Source of the DNA: Polyangia bacterium
GTDB taxonomy: Bacteria > Myxococcota_A > Polyangia > Nannocystales > Nannocystaceae
Direction: 5' to 3'
Assembly: GCA_030424595.1 (NCBI GenBank)
Contig: JAUHWG010000016.1
Span: 62,001 to 126,000 of the forward strand
Length of the DNA: 64,000 bases
Shown here: positions 1 to 8,279 of the stretch, piece after piece
How the letters are laid out: each line of letters begins with the position of its first letter
Numbering within the stretch: position 1 is the first letter of the stretch
Program-made: the position numbers and the translations under genes
Notes under the pieces: model-generated
Database searches by the model: none
Seen by the model: only the letters and a program-made list of their open reading frames with translations
What the model was told of the DNA's origin: nothing

Positions 1-336
1 GCCCTCCCTCGCTCTTGCCGTTTGCCGTCGCTGTGGCCCCCCAGGACCGCTGGCGAGGGTCCGCGCGCTCGCGCGTGCCCCGGACCGACCGGGCAGTGGG
101 CGCTCAGCACGGCCGCCGACCGGAGCCGCCCCTGTCCGGCCACCGCCCGCAGGCTGCCGCCCGTAGACCTGGCGAACATCGCGAACATGGCGAACATCGC
201 GAACATCGCGAACATCGCGATCGCAGATGATGGGCCCGGGTCTGCGGGGGCGTGTCCGGGGCATGCGCGAGCGCGCGGGACTTTTGCCGCCGTCTGCTAG
301 CCCTCGGGGGCGTCGTCCTGCTACGTTTTCGGCGGC
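1..336. other. Intergenic or edge region without a supported gene
   Basis: No convincing coding region is seen here. The open frames that cross it are Arg/Pro/Ala-rich compositional frames typical of high-GC non-coding DNA. It holds a short 9-bp tandem repeat, annotated separately. A TACGTT box at 322-327 lies ten bases before the ATG of the phosphatase gene at 337 and could be its -10 element. The left end may be the downstream side of a gene outside the window. Confidence 0.5.
172..216. repeat. 9-bp tandem repeat (GCGAACATC x5)
   Basis: Five consecutive 9-bp units of GCGAACATC. The second unit ends in G instead of C. The array lies between genes and no coding frame around it is convincing. 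It is a simple sequence repeat of unknown role. Confidence 0.85.
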
Positions 337-1125
337 ATGAGCATCTCCTTTACGGTCGGACCTCATCGCATCCGCTTCGCCGGCAGGACCGACATCGGGC
401 TGGTCCGCGCGCACAACGAGGACAGCCTCCTGGTCCCCTCGGAGATGGCGATGACCGTGGTCTCGGACGGCATGGGTGGCCACGCCGCCGGCGATGTCGC
501 CTCGCGGATCACGGTGGAGACCCTCGACGAGTTCTACCGGGCGACCGCCAAGTCGTCGCCTCCGTCCTGGCCTATCCGCCTGCCGATGCTGGACGTCGAG
601 CGGGCGCGGATGGCCACCGGGATCAAGCTCGCGAACGCGAAGATCTTCGAGACCGCGTCAGCCGACTCGGCCAAGAAGGGCATGGGCTGCACCGTCGTCG
701 CCGCCTTCTTCTCGCAGGGGCGCTTCTACGTCGGCCACGTCGGCGACAGCCGGGTCTACCGGATCCGCGAGCAGCGGATCCAGATGATCACCGAGGATCA
801 CTCGCTGGAGAACGACTTCATGCGGATGCGGGAGATGACGGCGGAGGAGATGGGCGACTTCCCGCAGAAGAACGTCGTCGTCCGCGCCCTCGGGCTCGCG
901 GAGCAGGTCGCGGTCGACGTGATCATCGACGAGTACCGCACCGGCGATCTCTTCCTGCTCTGCTCCGACGGGCTGAGCGGGATGCTCACCGATCCCGAGA
1001 TGCTCGAGATCATCATGAGCAAGGAGAGCCTCGACTCGGGCTGCTCACAGCTCATCCGCGCCGCCAACGACAACGGCGGCAACGACAACATCACGGCGGC
1101 GCTCGTCCGCATCGAGCGGCCCTGA
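337..1125 (+). CDS. PP2C-family serine/threonine protein phosphatase
   Basis: A 262-residue stand-alone PPM/PP2C phosphatase of the bacterial Stp1/PrpC type. It is expected to remove phosphate from Ser/Thr in cytoplasmic proteins using two metal ions. The metal-binding motifs are in the right order: GLVRAHNEDS near residue 25 (RxxNED), VVSDGMGGHAAGD near 43 (DGMGG), a central VGHVGDSRVYR (GDSR), then LLCSDGLSGML (SDGL), and NDNGGNDNITAAL near the C-terminus (GxDN). No membrane segment or extra domain is visible. Length fits the family. The ATG is preceded closely by a TACGTT box and no clear ribosome site, so the leader may be very short. Such phosphatases usually oppose Hanks-type kinases, but no kinase gene is adjacent. 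Family call is firm; the substrate is unknown. Confidence 0.93.
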   Translation: MSISFTVGPHRIRFAGRTDIGLVRAHNEDSLLVPSEMAMTVVSDGMGGHAAGDVASRITVETLDEFYRATAKSSPPSWPIRLPMLDVERARMATGIKLANAKIFETASADSAKKGMGCTVVAAFFSQGRFYVGHVGDSRVYRIREQRIQMITEDHSLENDFMRMREMTAEEMGDFPQKNVVVRALGLAEQVAVDVIIDEYRTGDLFLLCSDGLSGMLTDPEMLEIIMSKESLDSGCSQLIRAANDNGGNDNITAALVRIERP

Positions 1126-1420
1126 TCGGCGTCGGCGAGTCGGCCGAGAGGTCGGCTGCTCGAAGCCATCCGCGCGGTCGACGATAGGGCCGGAGCGAGA
1201 GGAGCACCGCGGTGTGCGTCCGCGGTGATCGGCGGTGATCGGCGGTGATCGGCGGTGATCGGCGGTGATCGGCGGTGATCGGCGTTGTCGAGTCGTCCGC
1301 GAGGTCGACCCGGGCTGCCCGCAGCCATCCACGCAAGGCCGAAACGAGAGGAGCGCCGGGGTGTGCGTCCGCGTCGAGCCGTGATCGGCGTGATCGGCGT
1401 GGTCGCGTGGTTGTGTCGCC
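1126..1420. repeat. Imperfect direct duplication of about 110 bp after the phosphatase gene
   Basis: Two diverged copies run in the same direction, roughly 1126-1233 and 1276-1400. Both begin GATCGGCGT, then share a GTCGAGTC/GTCGGCGAGTC-like stretch, AGCCATCC, GAGAGGAGC and the block GGTGTGCGTCCGCG. Both end in short GTGATCGGC units. Copy one has an expanded array of that unit (annotated separately) and copy two has only two shorter units. This fills the 309-bp gap between the phosphatase and the oxidoreductase. No gene is seen in it. Confidence 0.75.
1224..1283. repeat. 10-bp tandem repeat (GGTGATCGGC x6)
   Basis: Six perfect head-to-tail copies of GGTGATCGGC, with no spacers. Each unit contains GATC. 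It lies inside the first copy of the larger duplication and looks like a slippage-expanded simple repeat. Confidence 0.92.
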
Positions 1421-1434
1421 GATGTCGCCCCGGT

Positions 1435-2559
1435 CTAGCCGCCTCGGAGCGAGCTAGCCCCGAGGCGTGAGGCGACCCGCTCCGCGAGGGCGAGCGCAGC
1501 GGTGAGCCCCGGCGACTCGATCCCGAGGAGGTGCAGGCAGCCGGCAGGCTCCTCGAGGATGACGAAGTCTCGCTCCTCTAGCTCGTCCGGTGGTCGCAGC
1601 TTCGGCCGGATGCCGCAGCCGTCGTAGCGCAGGCGCTCCGGATCGACAGGTCCGAGGAGCTCCTCCGCGGCCCGGAGAAAGGCGCTGTGCTTCTCCGGCG
1701 CGGGCGAAAAGTCGTCGCGATCGTCGACGTAGTGCGCGTCCGGCCCGAGGCGCACCCCACCGTCGAGCTCGAGGGTCAGGTGGACGCCGAGGCCGGCGGC
1801 GCCGCGCCGGCGGACCGGGTAGATCAGCCGGCGGTAGCGGCCGCGGGCGCCGGAGAGGCGGAAGTAGTCGCCGCGGCAGGGGTAGATCGGTCGGTCACGG
1901 ACGCCGACCATCGCCGCGAGCCGGTCGGCCTCGAGGCCCGCGGAGTTGACGACGACGCTAGCGAGCAGCCGATCTTCGCCGCTCTCGACGACGACTCCCG
2001 AGCTCGTCGCGCGCAGCCCGGTGATGGTCGTCCCCATCGCGAAGACTGCGCCGCGAAGCTCCGCCGCCGCGCGGAGCGAGCGCGTGAGCCCGTGGGGATC
2101 GACGATCCCGGTCTTCGGGCAGAGGAGCGCGCCTGCGCAGGGGGGCATCGACGGCTCGAGCGCGGCGACAGCTCTCCCGTCGATCAGCTCTATCCCGGTC
2201 GCTCCTGCGGCCGTCGCGTTCTTCGCCAACGCCTCGAGGTCGCCGAGGTCCCCTGGCCGCCGGGCGACGATGAGCTTGCCCGTCCGCGCATGCGCGACCC
2301 CTTCGCGCGCGCACCACTCGTAGAGGAGCGCCTGTCCGCGAAGGCAGCTCTCTGCCTTGATGGATCCCGGCGGGTAGTAGAGCCCGCTGTGGATCACCCC
2401 GCTGTTGCGGCTGGTGACGCCGCTCCCCTCCTTGAGGGAGCGCTCGATCACGAGGACCGAGCGCGCGGGCCCGCTGAGGGCGGCCGCGATCGCCGTGCCG
2501 ACGACGCCTGCGCCGATGATGACCACGTCAAAGCCGTCGCTGCCGACATCGCGCCCCAC
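1435..2559 (-). CDS. FAD-dependent oxidoreductase, L-2-hydroxyglutarate oxidase-like
   Basis: A 374-residue flavoprotein of the DAO/glycerol-3-phosphate dehydrogenase superfamily. The N-terminal Rossmann dinucleotide-binding motif VVIIGAGVVGTAIAAAL (residues about 12-28) is followed by ERSLKEGSGVTSRNSGVIHSG, which matches LhgO-like proteins (GxTSRNSGVIH). A central region with the KTGIVDPHGL motif also fits, as does the C-terminal GIESPGLTAALALAE segment that closes the FAD site. Expected reaction: oxidation of a 2-hydroxy acid such as L-2-hydroxyglutarate to the 2-oxo acid, passing electrons to FAD and then to the respiratory chain. Length is slightly below the 390-420 usual for LhgO. It is a single-gene unit facing away from its neighbours. 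The substrate is inferred from motif similarity only. Confidence 0.85.
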   Translation of the reverse strand: MGRDVGSDGFDVVIIGAGVVGTAIAAALSGPARSVLVIERSLKEGSGVTSRNSGVIHSGLYYPPGSIKAESCLRGQALLYEWCAREGVAHARTGKLIVARRPGDLGDLEALAKNATAAGATGIELIDGRAVAALEPSMPPCAGALLCPKTGIVDPHGLTRSLRAAAELRGAVFAMGTTITGLRATSSGVVVESGEDRLLASVVVNSAGLEADRLAAMVGVRDRPIYPCRGDYFRLSGARGRYRRLIYPVRRRGAAGLGVHLTLELDGGVRLGPDAHYVDDRDDFSPAPEKHSAFLRAAEELLGPVDPERLRYDGCGIRPKLRPPDELEERDFVILEEPAGCLHLLGIESPGLTAALALAERVASRLGASSLRGG

Positions 2560-2618
2560 CTGCAGATTGTCGCACCTCCTTGTCAGCGTCGCCGCCGAGG
2601 GGCTAGAACCTGCGGGCG

Positions 2619-2903
2619 ATGGAACTCCACATCACCACCCACACCTTCAAGCGCGACGGCGAGTGGGAGACCATCGACTCGATCTGGAACAGCCCCTTCT
2701 TCTACTGGAAGCGGAGCGGGCTGCGGGTGACCCCGGCGGTGCCGCTCCAGATCAAGGTCCTGGGGTCGGTGGTCGCCGACTCGGACGAGGGCTGGATCAA
2801 CGTCGGCGGGTTCTCGGCGATGTTCCTCCAGTCGATCCAGGCGCGGGGGGCCAAGGGCCAGAGCATCCGCGTCGAGGTCGGCGAAGAGATCTCCGAAGAG
2901 TAG
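2619..2903 (+). CDS. Small conserved-looking protein of unknown function
   Basis: A 94-residue acidic protein with no recognised domain, signal peptide or membrane segment. It is rich in Trp and Phe in its first half (IWNSPFFYWKRSG near residues 22-34) and has beta-strand-like alternation in the second half, suggesting a small all-beta fold. The start is ATG; a TAGAAC box lies 10-15 bases upstream and no strong ribosome site is visible. Its composition is unlike the Arg/Pro-rich frames of non-coding GC-rich DNA, which argues that it is real. It is divergent from the oxidoreductase gene on its left. Function unknown. Confidence 0.65.
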   Translation: MELHITTHTFKRDGEWETIDSIWNSPFFYWKRSGLRVTPAVPLQIKVLGSVVADSDEGWINVGGFSAMFLQSIQARGAKGQSIRVEVGEEISEE

Positions 2904-3022
2904 CCCTTCTGAGGTCCAAAAACGCGCTTCGCCCGCAGTCCAGGTCCACAGAGGAGCCGGGCTACGGGCGTCGCAGGTCCCGGGTCGTCCCGGGCGAAGG
3001 CGGGCCTTCTCAAGGAGGAGGC

Positions 3023-3064
3023 TCGGGCCTCTCGGGCCTCTCGGCCTAGTTGGCCTAGTTGGCC
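3023..3064. repeat. Two adjacent 9-bp duplications at a gene end
   Basis: TCGGGCCTC occurs twice in tandem (3023-3040), followed by GGCCTAGTT twice in tandem (3043-3060) and a partial third unit. The TAG stop codon of the leftward gene at 3055 falls inside the second array. Confidence 0.8.
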
Positions 3065-3537
3065 TTCTTCTCGGGCTCCTGGTACCAGGCGAGCGGCTTG
3101 ATCAGGCTCTGGGCCTCCTCGAGGGTGAGGCGGACGCCCTTGTCGCTGAACCAGAGGTCGTTGGAGACCAGCGGGCTGCGGCGCTGGGCGATGAAGAGGA
3201 TCGGATCGCCGGCGCGGGTGTAGCCGAGCTGGACGATCGCGTTCTCAAGCCAGCGGCCACCGTTCGGGAAGGAGTACTCGCGCGTGAGGCTGTAGAAGCC
3301 CTCGTGCGGGAGCTTCACCAGGGTGCTGGCCCAGCCGAAGTCCGGGTTGGGGACCTTGATCCCCGGCATCTGGAATCGCCACTGATTGTTGGTGTTCTGG
3401 ACGGGAAGCAGGACCGAGGCCGGCGCAAACTCGCCGTCCGTACGGATCAGGATCAGCATTCCCGGCTGCACCTGCGGCTCGTGGCCGGGGAGGGCTTTGG
3501 TGGTCTTGAAGATCCCGGGCAGGTAGTTCGACGCCAT
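3055..3537 (-). CDS. Hypothetical protein, 160 residues
   Basis: No family is recognised. The protein is soluble-looking, has no signal peptide or transmembrane segment and no cysteines, and reads as a compact mixed alpha/beta domain. It is relatively rich in Pro, Asn and aromatic residues, with segments such as FYSLTREYSFPNGGRWLEN (residues about 83-101), and ends in a Lys/Glu-rich tail. Its composition is that of a genuine protein. The ATG is 7-12 bases downstream of a TAGTGT box in the direction of transcription, again suggesting a short leader. It is divergent from the RNase G gene. Function unknown. Confidence 0.65.
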   Translation of the reverse strand: MASNYLPGIFKTTKALPGHEPQVQPGMLILIRTDGEFAPASVLLPVQNTNNQWRFQMPGIKVPNPDFGWASTLVKLPHEGFYSLTREYSFPNGGRWLENAIVQLGYTRAGDPILFIAQRRSPLVSNDLWFSDKGVRLTLEEAQSLIKPLAWYQEPEKKAN

Positions 3538-3700
3538 AGTCGGGAGACACTACCGGAGACGGGGGGCCCGGGGAAGGCCCGGCGGGAGGCTATCGCGGCG
3601 TAGTGGCTCCGCTCGGGGCGGGTTTCCTCTCACCGGGCCCCGGCGCGACCCCTGCGCGAGTGGACCTCGGGTCGGGATCGCTGGGGGCTGCGATCCACGC

Positions 3701-3730
3701 TTGTCACGCGACCGCCCCAGTGTGTTAGGA
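3701..3730 (+). promoter_or_regulatory. Candidate sigma-70 promoter of the RNase G gene
   Basis: TTGTCA at 3701-3706 and TTAGGA at 3725-3730 with an 18-bp spacer. The GTG start is at 3744, so the transcript would have almost no 5' leader. No ribosome-binding site is visible before the GTG. Confidence 0.35.
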
Positions 3731-3743
3731 CTGCGCAGCTACC

Positions 3744-5258
3744 GTGTCTGATTCCGTCATCGTTGTAAGCGGGGACGGCCCGGAAACCCGGGTCGCGTTG
3801 ATCGAAAACGGCATCCTCAGCGAGCTCTACATCGAGCGAGAGCGCGAGCGGGGGACCGTTGGGAATGTCTACAAAGGAAAGGTTCTCCGGGTGCTCCCGG
3901 GGATGCAGGCGGCGTTCGTCGACATCGGCGAGGAGAAGGCAGCCTTCCTCTACGCCGGCGATATCGCCACAAAGAGCAGCACCGGCGACCAGTCGGTCGG
4001 CGACGACGAGGGGATGCCGAGACGCACCGGCAAGCCGGCGAACATCGCCGACCTCGTCCGTCCTGGCCAAGAGATCCTCGTCCAGGTCGTAAAAGACCCG
4101 ATCTCGAGCAAGGGCGCTCGGATCACGACCTACATCTCCCTGCCGGGCCGGAACGTCGTCTTCATGCCGACGGTCAGCCACATCGGCATTTCCAGGCGGA
4201 TCGCGGCGGACCGCGATCGCAAGCGACTCCGTCGCCTCGTCGACCAGATGCGCCCGCAGGGCGCTGGCTTCATCGTCCGGACCGTCGCCGAGCACGCCTC
4301 GAACGGCCAGGTCCGCGCCGACATGGACTACCTCCTCCGGCTCTGGGCGAACATCGAGGTGAACGAGCGGATGCACCGGGCGCCGGTGGTGCTCTATCGC
4401 GACCTCAACCTGATGCTCCGGGTGGTCCGCGATCATCTCTCGCCCGAGCTCGATCGCGTGATCGTCGACGACCGGGTCGAGCACGAGCGCCTCGTCCGCT
4501 TCGTCTCGACGTTCATGCCGGACTACGTCAGCAAGATCGAGCTCTACTCGGGTCGTGAGCCGATCTTCGACGGCTACGGGATCGAGGGGGAGATCAACCG
4601 CGCCCTCGAGCGCAAGGTCCCGCTCAAGAGCGGCGGCTCCCTGATCTTCGACCAGGGCGAGGCCCTGACCGCGATCGACGTCAACACCGGCAAGTTCGTC
4701 GGCTCCAAGGGGAAGACCCTCGAGGAGACGATCACGCAGACCAACATGGAGGCGGCCGGCGAGATCGCCGATCAGCTCCGCCTGCGCAACCTCGGCGGCC
4801 TGGTGATCATCGACTTCATCGACATGGACAAGGAGTCCAACCGGCGCAAGGTCTACCGCAAGCTCCAGGAGAGCCTGCGCCGCGATCGTGCCAAGGCCCA
4901 CATCACCAAGATCTCGGAGATGGGCCTCGTCGAGATGAGCCGGAAGCGGACCAAGGAGAGCCTGCTCCGCCTCCTGACCGCGCCCTGCGACACCTGCAAG
5001 GGCAAGGGCTACACGAAGAGCGCGTCGAGCATCTGCTACGAGATCCTCCGCGAGGTTCGCCGTGAGGCGAAGCACCTCAGCGGCGACACGATCGTCGTCA
5101 ACGCCTCGCCAGCGGTGGCGGCGGTGATGAACGGTCCGGAGACCGTAGCGGTCGACAATATGGTCAAGCGGGTCCAGAAGGGGATCGAGATCAATCCTCG
5201 CCGCGACTTCCATATCGAGCACTACGAGATCCGCTCTCGCAACAAGATGCAGAGCTGA
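3744..5258 (+). CDS. rng: Ribonuclease G/E family endoribonuclease
   Basis: A 504-residue single-strand-specific endoribonuclease of the RNase E/G family, acting in the cytoplasm on rRNA precursors (16S 5' end) and mRNA decay. It carries an N-terminal S1-type RNA-binding domain (about residues 36-125, with GNVYKGKVLRVLPGMQAAFV). Catalytic metal-binding aspartates are D312 in TAIDVNTGKFVG and D357 in IIDFIDM. The zinc-link CDTC is at C414/C417, which joins subunits into a dimer. There is no long C-terminal degradosome scaffold, so it resembles RNase G rather than E. The S1 domain has an insertion (about residues 78-95) compared with E. coli RNase G. The start codon is GTG. Confidence 0.95.
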   Translation: MSDSVIVVSGDGPETRVALIENGILSELYIERERERGTVGNVYKGKVLRVLPGMQAAFVDIGEEKAAFLYAGDIATKSSTGDQSVGDDEGMPRRTGKPANIADLVRPGQEILVQVVKDPISSKGARITTYISLPGRNVVFMPTVSHIGISRRIAADRDRKRLRRLVDQMRPQGAGFIVRTVAEHASNGQVRADMDYLLRLWANIEVNERMHRAPVVLYRDLNLMLRVVRDHLSPELDRVIVDDRVEHERLVRFVSTFMPDYVSKIELYSGREPIFDGYGIEGEINRALERKVPLKSGGSLIFDQGEALTAIDVNTGKFVGSKGKTLEETITQTNMEAAGEIADQLRLRNLGGLVIIDFIDMDKESNRRKVYRKLQESLRRDRAKAHITKISEMGLVEMSRKRTKESLLRLLTAPCDTCKGKGYTKSASSICYEILREVRREAKHLSGDTIVVNASPAVAAVMNGPETVAVDNMVKRVQKGIEINPRRDFHIEHYEIRSRNKMQS

Positions 5259-5290
5259 GCCAGAGGCGCTAGCCTGCGGGGAGAGGCGAG

Positions 5291-5836
5291 ATGTCGACGA
5301 TCGAGTACGAGGATGAGAATGACGAGCGGCGCAGAGCCGAGCGTTTCCCGATCAACTACGAGTTCTCGAGCCTCCCGCCGGGATCGGTGATCCACGTCTC
5401 GAACATCAGCGAGACGGGGGGGTTCATCCAGAGCCGCCAGCGCCTGCCGAAGGGGACCACCGTCGATCTGCGCTTCACCGTGCTCCTGGACGATCCCGTG
5501 GTGATCGCCGCGACCGGCCGCGTGGTCTATCACGGCGACGATCCGCGGGGGATGGGCGTCGAGTTCAGCGATGTCTCGCCCGAGATGGCGCTCCGCCTCG
5601 CCGACGTCGTCTCCCAAGCCCGTGCGGCCGCCGCGGACGAGAGCCAGCAGGCCCTGCGAATTCGCGAGCTGACCGCGGAGGAGCTGGCGATGCTCGAGGA
5701 CGACGACGACGACGACGACGACGACCCGTCGGCGTCGATGACCTCGGAGCTCAGCCTCTCGTCGATCCAGGAGATTCCGGAATTCGGCGTCGGTGAGCCG
5801 TCTGAGGAGCCGGAGCCCGAGTACGAGGACTTCTAG
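5291..5836 (+). CDS. PilZ-domain protein with an acidic C-terminal tail
   Basis: A 181-residue protein with an N-terminal PilZ domain (about residues 10-115), the receptor fold for cyclic di-GMP. Ligand motifs are RRRAERFPI near residue 14 (RxxxR type) and NISETGGF near residue 37 ((D/N)xSxxG type). Compact PilZ proteins of this form are common in myxobacteria and often act in motility or secretion. The second half is linker followed by a run of nine aspartates around residue 140 and a Glu/Pro-rich end; it is probably disordered. ATG lies after GGGGAGAGGCGAG, a usable ribosome site, 32 bp after rng, so the two may be co-transcribed. A TAGCCT box just upstream could also give an independent promoter. 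Confidence 0.88.
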   Translation: MSTIEYEDENDERRRAERFPINYEFSSLPPGSVIHVSNISETGGFIQSRQRLPKGTTVDLRFTVLLDDPVVIAATGRVVYHGDDPRGMGVEFSDVSPEMALRLADVVSQARAAAADESQQALRIRELTAEELAMLEDDDDDDDDDPSASMTSELSLSSIQEIPEFGVGEPSEEPEPEYEDF

Positions 5837-5963
5837 GCGACGCTCCTCATCCCTGAGCGCGAGGGGTTGATACGCCTCACGCCGGCTCAGGGGCCCGATC
5901 GCGCGCGGTGGAGATCCCGGATCGCCGATTGCCGGCGGCGAAAAACCCAGCCATAGTTGCCCT

Positions 5964-6434
5964 GTGTCGATCGGTAAGCGCCTCCTGGACCTCGCGCGTG
6001 CGAACGTCAGCGACTTTCGCACGACCTTCCGCGGAGGCTCTGATCTCTTCGAGGGGCTGACCGAGGAGGAGCGCCAGGCGCTCGACGATGAGCTGGCGAA
6101 GGACACCGTCGGGGCGAAGGCAGGCCGCAGCGCCCGCCGAGTCCGCGACGTCGCCGAAGACGCGTGGGAGCGGGCCTACGAGGCGGCGCAGGCGAAGGCC
6201 GGGAACATGCCCGCCGGCGCCGACCCGGTCGAGCAGCGGCTGCGTTGGTACAAGACCCTCGAGCTCGAGCCCGGCGCGGACTTCGACACGATCCGCAAGT
6301 CCTACCGGCGGCTGGTGAAGATGTATCACCCGGACCGGTTCGCCCAGGACCCCGAGAAGTACAAGGCGGCCACGGAGGTCGCCCGCAAGATCACAGAGGC
6401 CTACGACGGTCTCTCGGCGCTTCACGGTCGTTAG
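5964..6434 (+). CDS. J-domain (DnaJ-like) protein
   Basis: A 156-residue protein with a C-terminal J domain (about residues 90-155) that contains the HPD motif in VKMYHPDRFAQDPEKY, required to stimulate the ATPase of an Hsp70 (DnaK) partner. The N-terminal 90 residues are helical and charged (LDLARANVSDFRT, then a DDELAKDTVGAK segment) and are not a known domain. No Gly/Phe region, zinc finger or membrane helix is present, so this is a class III J protein with an unknown client. The start is GTG; the first base is preceded within ten bases by a CATAGTT box. Confidence 0.88.
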   Translation: MSIGKRLLDLARANVSDFRTTFRGGSDLFEGLTEEERQALDDELAKDTVGAKAGRSARRVRDVAEDAWERAYEAAQAKAGNMPAGADPVEQRLRWYKTLELEPGADFDTIRKSYRRLVKMYHPDRFAQDPEKYKAATEVARKITEAYDGLSALHGR

Positions 6435-6518
6435 GGTCGCCCAGGTCATCCTGGACGATGTCGATGGGGCCTGAACCGTTCGCAGCGCAGCGTCGGCGAG
6501 GGATCCCGGGATAGGTAG

Positions 6519-7373
6519 ATGGCGGCCGCGGACGCTGGTACCTTTCGCGCCCGCATGTCACGCGCTGAGTCGACACTCCGAAGGACGATGGCCTCGCAGG
6601 CCGATCGTCACGCCCTCTACGAACAGGCCGTGCAGGATCCGGAGCGAGATGTCCGCTTCTTCTCCAGGGTCTATCGCCGTCTTCGCGGCCGCGACGCGCT
6701 CCGCCTGCGGGAGGACTTTTGCGGGACGGCGGCGCTCTGTCACGCGTGGGCGCAGAGCATGCCCGAGCGGACAGCCGTGGGCGTCGATCTCTGCCAGGAG
6801 ACGATGGACTGGGGCACGCGCCGGTGGATCGAGCCGGCCGGTGAAGAGGTCGCGAGCCGGATCGCCCTCGTCCACGGCGACGTCCGCGAGCCCCGCGGTC
6901 CAAAGGCGGATCTCGCCTGCGGCCTGAACTTCTCCTACAACTGCTTCAAGACCCGGGCGGAGCTCCGCGAGTACTTTGAGGCCGCTCGCGCCGGCCTCGA
7001 CAAGGAGGGGCTCTTCTTCATCGATCTTCTCGGCGGCATGGAGTCGATGATCGAGGGGGTCACCGACAACGATCAGGGCGACTTCATCTATCGCTGGGAG
7101 CAGGCGCGCTTCAACGCCCGGACCCACGAGCTGCTCTGCTACATCCACTTCGTCTTCCCCGACGGGTCTGAGATCCGCCGCGCCTACACCTACGACTGGC
7201 GCCTGTGGACCGCCCCGGAGCTGCGCGAGCTGCTCCTCGAGGCAGGCTTCTCCAAGGTCCACTTCTACTGGGAGAAGACCGACCGCGAGGGCGACGGTAC
7301 GGGGGTGTTCTACGAGCCCTCGTTCGTCGAGAACCAAGAGATCTGGTGGACCTACATGGCCGCCGAGGCCTGA
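6519..7373 (+). CDS. Class I SAM-dependent methyltransferase, paralogue 1
   Basis: A 284-residue Rossmann-fold methyltransferase. Motif I is unusual, LREDFCGTAALCHAW (about residue 68), followed by the acidic strand-2 residue in AVGVDLCQETM. Further motifs are VHGDVRE, the strand-4 LNFSYNCFKTRAELREYFEAA, and the C-terminal LWTAPELRELLLEAGFSKVHFYWE, which matches small-molecule methyltransferases. The LREDFCGT signature defines a little-studied subfamily whose substrate I cannot assign. It is a tandem paralogue of the next gene. Alternative ATG starts at 6555 and 6588 are possible; the conserved block shared with the paralogue begins at 6588 (MASQADRH), so the true start may be downstream of the one given. 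Confidence 0.85.
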   Translation: MAAADAGTFRARMSRAESTLRRTMASQADRHALYEQAVQDPERDVRFFSRVYRRLRGRDALRLREDFCGTAALCHAWAQSMPERTAVGVDLCQETMDWGTRRWIEPAGEEVASRIALVHGDVREPRGPKADLACGLNFSYNCFKTRAELREYFEAARAGLDKEGLFFIDLLGGMESMIEGVTDNDQGDFIYRWEQARFNARTHELLCYIHFVFPDGSEIRRAYTYDWRLWTAPELRELLLEAGFSKVHFYWEKTDREGDGTGVFYEPSFVENQEIWWTYMAAEA

Positions 7374-7412
7374 TACCCGATGCCTGAGGTCCGAACTCTG
7401 AGGAGATTCGCG

Positions 7413-8279
7413 ATGCGTCACAAGAAGAAGCAAAACAGGATGCACCGGCCCAAGACGATGGCGCAGGAGGCCGACCGTCACGAGCTCTACCAGCGGGCCG
7501 TGCAGTCGCCGGACGCCGACGTGGAGTTCTTCACCGATCGCTTCGAGCAGCTCCGCAATCGGCCGGCGCTCCGCCTGCGGGAGGACTTCTGCGGCACAGC
7601 CCTGCTGGCGACGACGTGGTGCATGAGCGACCCCGAGCGGACAGCGGTCGGCGTCGACCTCGACGGCGCGACCCTCGGCTGGGGCCGCGAGCGGAACATC
7701 GACCCGGTCCGCGAGGAGCTCGGCGACAGGCTAGAGCTCATCGAGGGGGATGTTCGCGAGGCCGAGGCCGCGCCCGTCGACATCACCTGCGCGATGAACT
7801 TCTCCTACTGCGTCTTCACCACCCGTGAGGCGCTGCGCGGCTACTTCGAGGCGGCGCGGCGGGGTCTCAAGGAGGACGGCATCTTCATCGCCGAGCTCTA
7901 CGGCGGCACCGAGGCGATCGACATCCTCGAGGAGGAGCGCGAGCTCGACGGCTTCACCTACGTCTGGGATCAGGAGCGCTACAACCCGCTCGATCACTCG
8001 ACGACCTGCCACATTCACTTCGACTTCGACGACGGCTCGCGGATCGAGAAGGCCTTCACCTACGAGTGGCGCCTGTGGACGATCCCCGAGCTGCGCGAGC
8101 TCCTCCTAGAGGCGGGCTTCGCCGATGTCCGGGTGTTCTGGGAGGAGGTCGAGGCCGACGAGGACGACGACGAGGACGACGAGGACGCGATGATGTCGGG
8201 CACCGGCGAGTACGTCGAGGTGACCGAGCTCGACGAGAATCAAGAGTCGTGGCTCGTCTACCTGGTCGCGCTCGCCTGA
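7413..8279 (+). CDS. Class I SAM-dependent methyltransferase, paralogue 2
   Basis: A 288-residue paralogue of the preceding gene, sharing ADRH.LY..AVQ, LRLREDFCGTALL, PERTAVGVDL, NFSY..F.TRE, YFEAAR.GL and EWRLWTIPELRELLLEAGF. The chosen ATG at 7413 follows a good ribosome site, AGGAG at 7401-7405; an in-frame ATG at 7380 lacks one. The N-terminus is Lys/Arg-rich (MRHKKKQNRMHRPK), and near residue 255 there is an acidic insertion of Asp/Glu residues that paralogue 1 lacks. The two genes are 39 bp apart and probably form an operon. The substrate is unknown; the pair may act as a heterodimer or on related substrates. Confidence 0.87.
   Translation: MRHKKKQNRMHRPKTMAQEADRHELYQRAVQSPDADVEFFTDRFEQLRNRPALRLREDFCGTALLATTWCMSDPERTAVGVDLDGATLGWGRERNIDPVREELGDRLELIEGDVREAEAAPVDITCAMNFSYCVFTTREALRGYFEAARRGLKEDGIFIAELYGGTEAIDILEEERELDGFTYVWDQERYNPLDHSTTCHIHFDFDDGSRIEKAFTYEWRLWTIPELRELLLEAGFADVRVFWEEVEADEDDDEDDEDAMMSGTGEYVEVTELDENQESWLVYLVALA

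Noticed and set aside
22..300. Overlapping open frames at the left end
   Set aside because: Their Arg/Pro/Ala-rich or repeat-driven composition, lack of ribosome sites and absence of any domain indicate chance frames in GC-rich DNA.
1224..1283. CRISPR-like array
   Set aside because: The six 10-bp units are contiguous with no spacers and no cas genes occur in the window; it is a simple tandem repeat.
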